Source: Clostridium sp. CAG:1013
GTDB taxonomy: Bacteria; Bacillota; Clostridia; Oscillospirales; Acutalibacteraceae
DNA length: 26,299 bases
Assembly: GCA_000432995.1 (NCBI GenBank)
Contig: HF972661.1
Span: 854 to 27,152 of the forward strand
Direction: 5' to 3'
The position numbers and the translations under genes were made by a program. The first letter of the stretch is position 1; every line of letters starts with the position of its first letter. This document shows, piece after piece, positions 20,042 to 26,299 of the stretch. The notes beneath the pieces are model-generated. The model worked only from the letters and a program-made list of their open reading frames with translations, ran no database searches and was not told the DNA's origin.

Positions 20042-22795
20042 TTACTCATTGCGGCCGCAGCACTTCTTGTATTTCAGGCCGCTGCCACAGGGGCAAGGAT
20101 CGTTCCGGCCGGGCTTCTTCTGCTTGCGCACGGGCTGCTTCTGAGCGGTGTCGTCCCCGGCGGTGGAAGCCGTGGTCTCCTGGGCCACCTGCTCCCGCTG
20201 AGGGGCTTCCTCCTTCTTCCGCAGACGCACGGTCAGGATCATCTTGGCAGTGTTCTCCCGAATGGCAGCGATCATGCTGTCAAACATGTCGAAGCCTTCC
20301 AGACGGTACTCCACCACGGGATCCTGATGGGCGTAGGCACGCAGCCGGATGCCGTCCTGGAGCTGTTCCATGGCGTCGATGTGATCCATCCACTCCTGGT
20401 CCACGTTCCGCAGCAGCACCACCCGCTCCACTTCACGCATGATGGGAGAGGTAAACTCCTGCTCCTTCCGCTCGTAGAGCTCGTCGGCTTTCTTTTGCAG
20501 CTCGTTCACTACATGCTCCGGTTCCAGGTCCTCAATTTCAGACTTGGTGAAATGCAGGTCCTCCGGCCCAATGAGCCAGCCCAGATAGTGCTCCCGCAGA
20601 CCCATCAGATCCCAATCGTCGTGGGGCACATTCTCGGGCAGGAAGGTTTTTACATTGGCGGCGATGGCCTCGTGGATCATGTTCTGGATCTGGGGCTTCA
20701 CGTTCTCTCCGTTGAGCACCTGATCGCGCTGGCCGTAGATGATCTGCCGCTGGCTGTTCATCACTTCGTCGTACTGGAGCACATTCTTACGGATGGCAAA
20801 GTTCCGGCTCTCCACCTTACGCTGGGCGCTCTCGATGGAGTTGGAAACCATTCCCGCCTCGATGGGCACGTCGTCCTCGATCTTCATCTTGTCCATCAGG
20901 CCCTGGAGACGCTCGCCGCCGAAGAGACGCATCAGGTCGTCCTCCAGGGAGATGTAGAACCGGCTCTTACCGGGGTCGCCCTGACGGCCGGCACGGCCTC
21001 GCAACTGGTTGTCGATCCGGCGGGACTCGTGGCGCTCGGTGCCGATGATATACAGACCGCCCAGCTCCCGGACCTCCTGGGCCTCGGGGGCGATCTCTTC
21101 CTTATATTTCTTGTTCAGTTCGGAGAAAGTCTTGCGGGCCTCCAGGATCTCCTCGTTGTCGGTGTGGCTGAAGGCGGTGGCCTCCACCAGCAGCTCCTCG
21201 GAGTAGCCCATCTTCCGCATCTCCGCCTTGGCCATGAACTCCGCGTTACCGCCCAGCAGGATGTCGGTACCACGGCCGGCCATGTTGGTAGCGATGGTCA
21301 CGGCGCCCTTACGGCCTGCCTGGGCCACGATCTGAGCTTCCTTCTCGTGGAACTTGGCGTTCAAGACCTCGTGCTTCACGCCCCGAGCCTTCAACAGCTT
21401 GGAGAGCAGCTCGGACTTCTCAATGGTGATGGTGCCCACCAGCACGGGCTGGCCCTTCTGGTGATGCTCCACAATGTCGTCGATAACTGCCTGGAACTTG
21501 GCCTTCTCTGTCTTATAGACAACGTCGGGGCAGTCCTCACGGATCATGGGACGGTTGGTGGGGATCTCCACCACGTCCAGCTTGTAGATTTCGGAGAATT
21601 CCTCCTGCTCGGTCATAGCGGTACCGGTCATACCGGACAGCTTGCTGTACAGGCGGAAGTAGTTCTGGAAGGTGATGGTGGCCAGAGTCTTGCTTTCCCG
21701 GGCGACCTCCACGCCTTCCTTGGCTTCGATCGCCTGATGCAGACCCTCGTTGTAGCGGCGGCCATACATCAAACGGCCGGTGAACTCGTCAACGATGATG
21801 ACTTCCCCGTCCTTCACCACGTAATCCTGGTCACGGTGCATGATGCCCCACGCCTTGATGGCCTGGTTCACATGGTGCTGGATGCGGATGTTGTCCGGAT
21901 CGGTCAGGTTCTCCACGCCGAAGAACTCTTCCGCCTTCTTCACGCCCCGGCGGGTCAGGGAGCAGGTCTTCAGCTTCTCGTTGACAATGTAGTCGTAATC
22001 TTTGTAAAGCTCGTCGTTATCCTCTTTCTCGTCGGTCTCCTTCACCCGGATGGGGGTCAGGGAACGGGCGAAAGCGTTGGCCCGGCCGTACAGGTCGTCG
22101 GCCTTGGCGCCCCGGCCGGAGATGATCAGAGGAGTTCTAGCCTCGTCGATCAAGATGGAGTCCACCTCGTCCACGATGGCATAGTTGTGACCCCGCTGGA
22201 CCTTGTTCTCCTTATAGGTGACCATGTTGTCACGCAGGTAGTCGAAGCCCATCTCGTTGTTGGTGCCGTAGGTGATATCGCAGGCGTAGGCGGCCTTTTT
22301 CTCCTTGGAGGACATGCCGTTCATGGCAAGGCCCACGGTCAAGCCCATGAAGTTGAACACACGGGCCATCATCTCGCCCTGGTATTTGGCCAGGTACTCG
22401 TTGACGGTGACGATGTGGACGCCCTTGCCAGTCAGGGCATTCAGGTAGGCGGGAAGAGCCAGGGTGAAGGTTTTGCCTTCACCGGTCTTCATCTCGCTGA
22501 TGCGGCCCTGATGCAGGATGATGCCGCCCTGGATCTGCACGGGGAACAGCCGGATGGAAAGCACGCGGGCCATAGCCTCACGGCAGGCGGCGAAAGCCTC
22601 TGTCAAAATGCCGTCCAGAGTTTCCCCCTGTTCCAGGCGCTCCTTGAACGCTCCGGTCTGAGCTTTCAGCTCCTCGTCGCTCATGGCTTTATATTTGTCT
22701 TCCAGCTTCAACACCTGATCCACCAGGGGCTGGATGCGCTTTAATTCCCGTTTGCTGTAATTGCCAAACAGCTTTGTCAAAATGTTGTTTGCCAT
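20042..22795 (-). CDS. secA: Preprotein translocase ATPase SecA
   Basis: Motor that pushes unfolded preproteins through SecYEG. 917 aa, full length. Nucleotide-binding domain 1 has Walker A MKTGEGKT (102-109) and DEVDSILIDEARTPLIISG. The preprotein-binding region contains MTGTAMTEQEEF. Nucleotide-binding domain 2 has NMAGRGTDILLGG and QLRGRAGRQGDPG. The C-terminal end carries the zinc motif CPCGSGLKYKKCC (CxCx8CC), which in other SecA proteins binds SecB or ribosome and lipid. Start ATG 22795 gives the family's usual MANNILTKLFGN; AGAAAGG is 12-13 nt upstream, rather far. The frame stays open upstream to the transcription start, but the extra residues have no family counterpart. Single secA in the window; no SecA2-type neighbours. 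Confidence 0.97.
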   Translation of the reverse strand: MANNILTKLFGNYSKRELKRIQPLVDQVLKLEDKYKAMSDEELKAQTGAFKERLEQGETLDGILTEAFAACREAMARVLSIRLFPVQIQGGIILHQGRISEMKTGEGKTFTLALPAYLNALTGKGVHIVTVNEYLAKYQGEMMARVFNFMGLTVGLAMNGMSSKEKKAAYACDITYGTNNEMGFDYLRDNMVTYKENKVQRGHNYAIVDEVDSILIDEARTPLIISGRGAKADDLYGRANAFARSLTPIRVKETDEKEDNDELYKDYDYIVNEKLKTCSLTRRGVKKAEEFFGVENLTDPDNIRIQHHVNQAIKAWGIMHRDQDYVVKDGEVIIVDEFTGRLMYGRRYNEGLHQAIEAKEGVEVARESKTLATITFQNYFRLYSKLSGMTGTAMTEQEEFSEIYKLDVVEIPTNRPMIREDCPDVVYKTEKAKFQAVIDDIVEHHQKGQPVLVGTITIEKSELLSKLLKARGVKHEVLNAKFHEKEAQIVAQAGRKGAVTIATNMAGRGTDILLGGNAEFMAKAEMRKMGYSEELLVEATAFSHTDNEEILEARKTFSELNKKYKEEIAPEAQEVRELGGLYIIGTERHESRRIDNQLRGRAGRQGDPGKSRFYISLEDDLMRLFGGERLQGLMDKMKIEDDVPIEAGMVSNSIESAQRKVESRNFAIRKNVLQYDEVMNSQRQIIYGQRDQVLNGENVKPQIQNMIHEAIAANVKTFLPENVPHDDWDLMGLREHYLGWLIGPEDLHFTKSEIEDLEPEHVVNELQKKADELYERKEQEFTSPIMREVERVVLLRNVDQEWMDHIDAMEQLQDGIRLRAYAHQDPVVEYRLEGFDMFDSMIAAIRENTAKMILTVRLRKKEEAPQREQVAQETTASTAGDDTAQKQPVRKQKKPGRNDPCPCGSGLKYKKCCGRNE

Positions 22796-22881
22796 AAATG
22801 TATCATGCCTTTCTTCCAGGGGAGGCTTTCCCCTTTCCATGCCAAAAAAGGGTTTGGCCGCGGGTTCGCGGCGCATATTCG
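22796..22881 (-). promoter_or_regulatory. secA mRNA leader with two hairpins
   Basis: The predicted 85-nt leader contains a perfect stem GCCGCG/CGCGGC with a 4-nt loop (22857-22872) and a second stem GGGGA/TCCCC with a 5-nt loop (22819-22833). A 9-codon reading frame starts at ATG 22806 and ends inside secA (22777) in another frame. No known secA leader element is recognised. Confidence 0.35.
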
Positions 22882-22887
22882 TTTGTT

Positions 22888-22917
22888 ATTATACCATGTC
22901 CAGTGGTTCCTTTGCAA
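22888..22917 (-). promoter_or_regulatory. Predicted sigma-A promoter of secA (extended -10)
   Basis: On the - strand, TTGCAA (22917-22912), an 18-nt spacer ending in TGG, and TATAAT (22893-22888). Transcription would start near 22881. It shares TTGCAAAGG and TGGTAT with the esterase promoter. Confidence 0.75.
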
Positions 22918-22957
22918 GAAAAGCCACAGTTTATTTACAAATTCAGTCCGGGGGACC

Positions 22958-22986
22958 TTTTCATCCTATGGGAAATTTGCTATAAT
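22958..22986 (+). promoter_or_regulatory. Predicted sigma-A promoter of the second MATE gene (extended -10)
   Basis: TTTTCA (22958-22963), a 17-nt spacer ending in TGC, and TATAAT (22981-22986). Transcription would start near 22993, which rules out the in-frame ATG at 22990 as a start codon. Confidence 0.7.
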
Positions 22987-23022
22987 AACATGTATTTTGT
23001 AATAATAGATAGGATGTGTGGT

Positions 23023-24402
23023 ATGCAAGCGCAGGAATCTCGACAAAACAAGATGGGCACGGCCCCCGTTCTGCCTCTGATCTTCTCCATGTCACTGCCG
23101 GCCATGTTCTCCATGCTGGTACAGGCTCTTTACAACGTTGTGGACAGCTACTTCGTGGCTCAGGTCAGCGAAAAGGGACTGGCCGCCGTTTCTCTGGCCT
23201 TCCCCTTACAGAACCTGCTCATCTCCTTCGCAGTGGGCACCGCCGTTGGCGTCACCTCTCTGATCTCCCGCCGGCTGGGACAGGGACTTCAAGAGGAAGC
23301 TAACTCCGCCGCCGTTCACGGCATTCTCCTGGGGATCTGCACCTGGGTGCTGTTTGCCATTTACGGCGCCTTTTTCTCCGCCCCCTTCTTCCAGCTCTTT
23401 GAGACCGATCCGGAGATCATCCAGATGGGCAGCGCTTATATTTCTGTCTGCTATGTGTTCTCCTTTGGCGTGTTCGTGGAAGTCACTTTGGAGAAAATTC
23501 TCCAGGCGACCGGCAATATGATCTGGCCCATGATCTTCCAGCTCATCGGCGCTGTCACCAACATCATTTTGGATCCCATCCTGATCTTCGGCCTGCTGGG
23601 ATTCCCCGCCATGGGCGTCACCGGCGCCGCTATCGCCACCGTGGCCGGACAGATTCTGGCTATGACCGTGGCCTCCCTGGTGATCGCTTTCCGGGAGCAC
23701 GATGTGACCATCTCCTTCCGGGGCTTCAAACCCAACGGGAAGATCATCAAGGACATCTACATTGTAGGCGTGCCCTCCATCGTCATGCAGTCCATCGGCA
23801 CTGTGATGACCATGGCCATCAACGGCATCCTGTCCTCCTTCTCCACCGCGGCCTACACCGTGTTCGGACTGTACTTCAAGCTGCAATCCTTCGTATTCAT
23901 GCCTGTGTTCGGCTTGAACCAGGGCCTGCTTCCCATTCTGGGCTACAACTACGGCGCCCGCAACAAGCGCCGCATGATGTCCGCCTTCCGCTCCGGATGC
24001 GTCATCGCCCTGGTAATCATGGCAGTGGGCATGGCGGTCTTTCTGCTGTTCCCCCAGTGGCTGCTGGGTATCTTCAACGCTTCCGACGAGCTGCTGGAGA
24101 TCGGCATCCCCGCACTGCGGATCATCTGCACCTGCTTCCTGTTCGCTGCGCTGGGCATTGTGTCCTCCACTTTGTTCCAGGCCGTTGGCCGGGGCGTGTA
24201 CAGCCTGATCGTCTCCCTGATGCGTCAGCTGGTAGTGCTGGTGCCTGTGGCTTGGCTGCTGGCTCAGGTGACCCAGCAGGTGGGTTATGTGTGGTGGGCT
24301 TTCCCCATTGCCGAATGCTTCTCCCTGGCTGTGAGCATCATTCTTTTCCTGCGGCTGTACCGCAAAGAGATCCAGCATCTGGAGACTGTCAAGGAACGCT
24401 GA
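23023..24402 (+). CDS. MATE-family exporter, NorM/DinF-like
   Basis: 459 aa, about twelve hydrophobic helices, cation-coupled efflux of drugs or metabolites. Helix 1 reads PLIFSMSLPAMFSMLVQALY followed by NVVDSYFVAQ, the usual MATE opening; SLISRRLGQGLQEEAN follows helix 2 and LEKILQATGNMIWPM helix 4. The second half repeats the plan with LNQGLLPILGYNYGARN. I choose ATG 23023: AGGA lies 8 nt upstream, whereas ATG 23014 overlaps that site and ATG 22990 precedes the transcript. It stands alone between its own promoter and a terminator, divergent from secA. The substrate cannot be told. The two MATE proteins of this window belong to different subgroups by eye. Confidence 0.92.
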   Translation: MQAQESRQNKMGTAPVLPLIFSMSLPAMFSMLVQALYNVVDSYFVAQVSEKGLAAVSLAFPLQNLLISFAVGTAVGVTSLISRRLGQGLQEEANSAAVHGILLGICTWVLFAIYGAFFSAPFFQLFETDPEIIQMGSAYISVCYVFSFGVFVEVTLEKILQATGNMIWPMIFQLIGAVTNIILDPILIFGLLGFPAMGVTGAAIATVAGQILAMTVASLVIAFREHDVTISFRGFKPNGKIIKDIYIVGVPSIVMQSIGTVMTMAINGILSSFSTAAYTVFGLYFKLQSFVFMPVFGLNQGLLPILGYNYGARNKRRMMSAFRSGCVIALVIMAVGMAVFLLFPQWLLGIFNASDELLEIGIPALRIICTCFLFAALGIVSSTLFQAVGRGVYSLIVSLMRQLVVLVPVAWLLAQVTQQVGYVWWAFPIAECFSLAVSIILFLRLYRKEIQHLETVKER

Positions 24403-24420
24403 ACTCTATCCTGAAAAGCC

Positions 24421-24461
24421 AAAAAGGGACCGCTGCTTTTTATGGCAGCGATCCCTTTTTT
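24421..24461. terminator. Bidirectional terminator between convergent genes
   Basis: AAAAAGGGA-cc-GCTGC pairs with GCAGC-ga-TCCCTTTTTT around a 7-nt loop. It ends the MATE transcript on + and the two-component transcript on -. The last base overlaps the kinase stop codon. Confidence 0.88.
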
Positions 24462-25828
24462 CATGCCTCTTCCTGGGCTGCTAGGGGCAATTCCGCCGTA
24501 AAGACGGAGCCCTCGCCCAAAGTGCTCTCCACGTGAATCTCCCCTCCGTGGGCCTGGACGATCCATTTCACCATGGACAGCCCCAGGCCGCTGCTGTCCC
24601 CGCTACGAGAGGGGTCCGCCTGATAGAACCTGTCCCAAATCTTGGGCAGGTCCTCCTGGGCGATGCCAATGCCATCGTCCCGCACCTGAAGCACCGCCCG
24701 GCCGTTTTCCGCTTTCAGGCTCATCCAGATGTGTCCCTTTTCACGGCCGTAAGTCACAGCGTTGCGCAGCAGGTTTTCCCACAGCCGCAGCAGCAGCGTC
24801 TGGTCGGCGGTGACGAAAAGCCCCGGCTGGATGTCCGCAGAAAGAGTGATGTCCTTTTGGGCCGCCACCTGGACGAATTCCTCCGCCTCCATTTGGCTCA
24901 GCTCCGAAAGATCCAAACGCTCCAGGGTCAGCCGTTCCCGTCCCTGGTCTGCCCGGGACAGGAGCAGCAGCTGGGAGACCATATCCGCCATGGAACGCAC
25001 CTTCCGGAAGATCACTTCCGTCTCCCGACGAGATTCCGGGGAAAGGTCCTCCCGTTCCAGCAGTGACTCACACTGAGCCAGCGCCACGGTCAAAGGTGTG
25101 CGCAGTTCGTGAGCCACGTCGCTGGTGAACTGCTTTTCCCGCTCCAAGCTGGTCTGGACCGTATCCAGCAAGCTATCGAAAGTCTGGGCCAGAGTGTAGA
25201 TCTCATCCCGGCCCTCCCCCAGCCGCACCCGCTTGGAAAGGTCACGCTCCTGCTGAATGTTCCGCACTGTCTGGGTAATCTGTGCCACGGGACGCAACGC
25301 CCAGCGGCTGAGCAGATACCCGCACAGCGCCGTCAGCAGAAGGATCAACGGGGACAGGAACAGGGCCAAACGCAGGGTGAATCGGAAATCTTTCTCAGCG
25401 TCGCTGATGGAAACGATCCCCCGCAGCACCAAATCCCCATAGCCTTCCACGGGGAATTCCAGATCCAGCACGTAAAAGTCCGTTTTTCCGGAGGTGACGG
25501 TGCGCAGTTCTCCGTCGGAAAAGGGCAAATCATAAGCAAAGCCGTAGGGCAGCTTCCCGTAGAGGAGCTGTCCGTCTCCGGGATCGTACACTGACAGGTA
25601 CACTCCGTTTTCCAGTACCAGCAGTTCCGAGTCGAATTCCAGCCGGCCCTTCTCGTACTCCACTTCCTCTACCGACTGGGACACCCGTTCTTCCAAGGTG
25701 TTCTGCACGTTGGTGAGGATCTCCTGGGAGCTGACGGAAAACAGCACCCCCAGCAGGCCGCACACCACCAAGGTCATCAGGCCGGTGTGGAGCAGCACCA
25801 GCCTGGTTTTCAACGACAACCGCTTCAT
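24461..25828 (-). CDS. Sensor histidine kinase (OmpR-partner, HAMP type)
   Basis: 455 aa membrane kinase. Two helices (about 10-33 and 150-172) bracket an extracytoplasmic sensor domain of about 115 residues rich in acidic residues. Then come a HAMP linker (about 172-225), the dimerisation/phosphoacceptor helix with H box FTSDVAHELRTPLTVA (phosphorylated His240), the N box NLLRNAVTYG, and ATP-lid motifs DDGIGI and GLGLSMVKWI. All catalytic boxes are intact. The gene begins at ATG 25828 inside the end of the response-regulator gene (ATGA overlap), so the two are made together. The signal is unknown; no target operon is marked by sequence, though a MATE exporter is the next gene. Confidence 0.94.
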   Translation of the reverse strand: MKRLSLKTRLVLLHTGLMTLVVCGLLGVLFSVSSQEILTNVQNTLEERVSQSVEEVEYEKGRLEFDSELLVLENGVYLSVYDPGDGQLLYGKLPYGFAYDLPFSDGELRTVTSGKTDFYVLDLEFPVEGYGDLVLRGIVSISDAEKDFRFTLRLALFLSPLILLLTALCGYLLSRWALRPVAQITQTVRNIQQERDLSKRVRLGEGRDEIYTLAQTFDSLLDTVQTSLEREKQFTSDVAHELRTPLTVALAQCESLLEREDLSPESRRETEVIFRKVRSMADMVSQLLLLSRADQGRERLTLERLDLSELSQMEAEEFVQVAAQKDITLSADIQPGLFVTADQTLLLRLWENLLRNAVTYGREKGHIWMSLKAENGRAVLQVRDDGIGIAQEDLPKIWDRFYQADPSRSGDSSGLGLSMVKWIVQAHGGEIHVESTLGEGSVFTAELPLAAQEEA

Positions 25829-26299
25829 GGCTCTCCATCCTTCAGCACATAGCCATGGCCCCGTACCGTATGGATGTACTTTTTCTCATGGCCCTCGTCC
25901 AGTTTCTTCCGCAGGTAGCGGATGTACACGTCAATCACGTTGGAGCCCCCGGAGAAATCGTAATCCCACACGTGGCGCTCCAGCTTGTCACGGCTAAGCA
26001 CCGTGCCGGCGTTCTGCATCATGTACCGCAGCAAGGAGAACTCCTTGGAAGACAGCTTGATCTCCTCCCCGCCTCGAAACACCTGCCGGGTGTTCAAGTG
26101 GAGTTCCAAGTCCCCCACTTTCAGCACGCTGGTCTTTTCCCCCTGGGGCTTGCGCAGAAGTACCCGCAGCCGGGCCAGGAGCTCCTCGAAGGCGAAGGGC
26201 TTCACCAGATAATCGTCCGCCCCGGCGTCCAGCCCTGCCACCCGGTCCTGGATGCTGTCCCGAGCGGTGAGCAGCAGTACCGGCACCTGGTTTCCTTCC
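25825..26299 (-). CDS. OmpR/PhoB-family response regulator (5' end outside window)
   Basis: About 158 C-terminal residues are present; the frame is open to the right edge and the receiver phosphorylation Asp lies beyond it. The visible part of the receiver has PVLLLTARDSIQDRVAGLDA (switch Thr in LTARD), GADDYLVKPF with the conserved Lys, and the last helix. The winged-helix DNA-binding domain follows: KLSSKEFSLLRYMMQNAG, the recognition helix around GSNVIDVYIRYLRKKLD, and the wing IHTVRGHGYVL. An in-frame GTG at 26286 is internal. Overlaps the kinase gene by 4 nt (ATGA). Resembles regulators of the CutR/QseB-like subgroup by eye; target genes are not known. Confidence 0.94.
   Translation of the reverse strand, partial: EGNQVPVLLLTARDSIQDRVAGLDAGADDYLVKPFAFEELLARLRVLLRKPQGEKTSVLKVGDLELHLNTRQVFRGGEEIKLSSKEFSLLRYMMQNAGTVLSRDKLERHVWDYDFSGGSNVIDVYIRYLRKKLDEGHEKKYIHTVRGHGYVLKDGEP

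Noticed and set aside
19940..22744. A 934-codon open frame on the + strand opposite secA
   Set aside because: It is the mirror of the secA frame produced by GC-rich third positions; its product is Val/Leu/His/Gly-rich without any domain, while secA on the other strand is unmistakable.
22777..22876. A longer SecA starting at ATG 22876
   Set aside because: The extra 27 residues are not part of known SecA N-termini and the codon lies about 5 nt from the predicted transcription start; MANNILTKLFGN is the usual beginning.
1..26299. tRNA, rRNA, insertion sequences, integrases, CRISPR repeats
   Set aside because: None was seen in any intergenic gap; all gaps are short and explained by promoters, ribosome sites and terminators.

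Overview
This 26.3 kb window is ordinary-looking chromosome from a Gram-positive anaerobe, most likely a gut member of the Clostridia (Oscillospirales/Oscillospiraceae type). This placement is my inference. It rests on the GC-rich coding bias, strong AGGAGG-type ribosome binding sites, frequent GTG/TTG starts, and a gene mix that I associate with gut Clostridia: XpaC/TelA, LemA/TPM, an FHA-fused SEDS protein, and SecA with a SEC-C tail. I see no rRNA, tRNA, CRISPR array, insertion sequence, integrase or phage gene. The DNA is tightly packed: no gene-free stretch exceeds about 240 bases, and those gaps hold promoters and terminators.

Layout. (1) 1-2216, + strand: the end of L-fucose isomerase, a terminator, then a cytoplasmic type-B carboxylesterase with its own promoter. 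(2) 2278-3613, - strand: a metallo-beta-lactamase-fold hydrolase followed by a small P-loop kinase. (3) 3706-4986, + strand: a perfect TTGACA-17-TATAAT promoter driving a two-helix SPFH/band-7 membrane protein and a 56-residue Arc-like ribbon-helix-helix protein that starts at TTG. (4) 5049-6280, - strand: a HAD phosphatase and a nicotinamidase-like cysteine hydrolase, 2 nt apart. (5) 6376-10477, - strand: a four-gene envelope cluster, XpaC-like, TelA-like, LemA-like and TPM-domain, with long low-complexity regions. (6) 10615-12016: fruK-like sugar-phosphate kinase (-) and a small divergent lipoprotein (+). (7) 12136-15102, + strand: HAD phosphatase, MATE exporter and PHP-domain hydrolase. (8) 15160-22795, - strand: secA, an acidic lipoprotein, a left-handed beta-helix (GlmU-like) protein, an FHA-SEDS glycosyltransferase and a short class B penicillin-binding protein. 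(9) 22958-24402, + strand: a second MATE exporter. (10) 24461-26299, - strand: an OmpR-type response regulator (cut by the window edge) and its sensor kinase, overlapping by 4 nt.

Much of the window concerns the cell envelope: protein export (SecA), peptidoglycan polymerisation and cross-linking (SEDS plus class B PBP), membrane organisation (SPFH, LemA, TPM, XpaC/TelA), two lipoproteins, a two-component system and two MATE pumps. Convergent gene pairs are repeatedly separated by bidirectional A-run/stem/T-run terminators, at about 2238, 4990, 15104 and 24421. Eight promoters could be read with confidence from consensus -35/-10 boxes. The observations most worth following are the SPFH/RHH pair with direct repeats over its -10 box, the FHA-SEDS/PBP pair, the XpaC-TelA-LemA-TPM cluster, and a cysteine-packed metal loop in the PHP protein.
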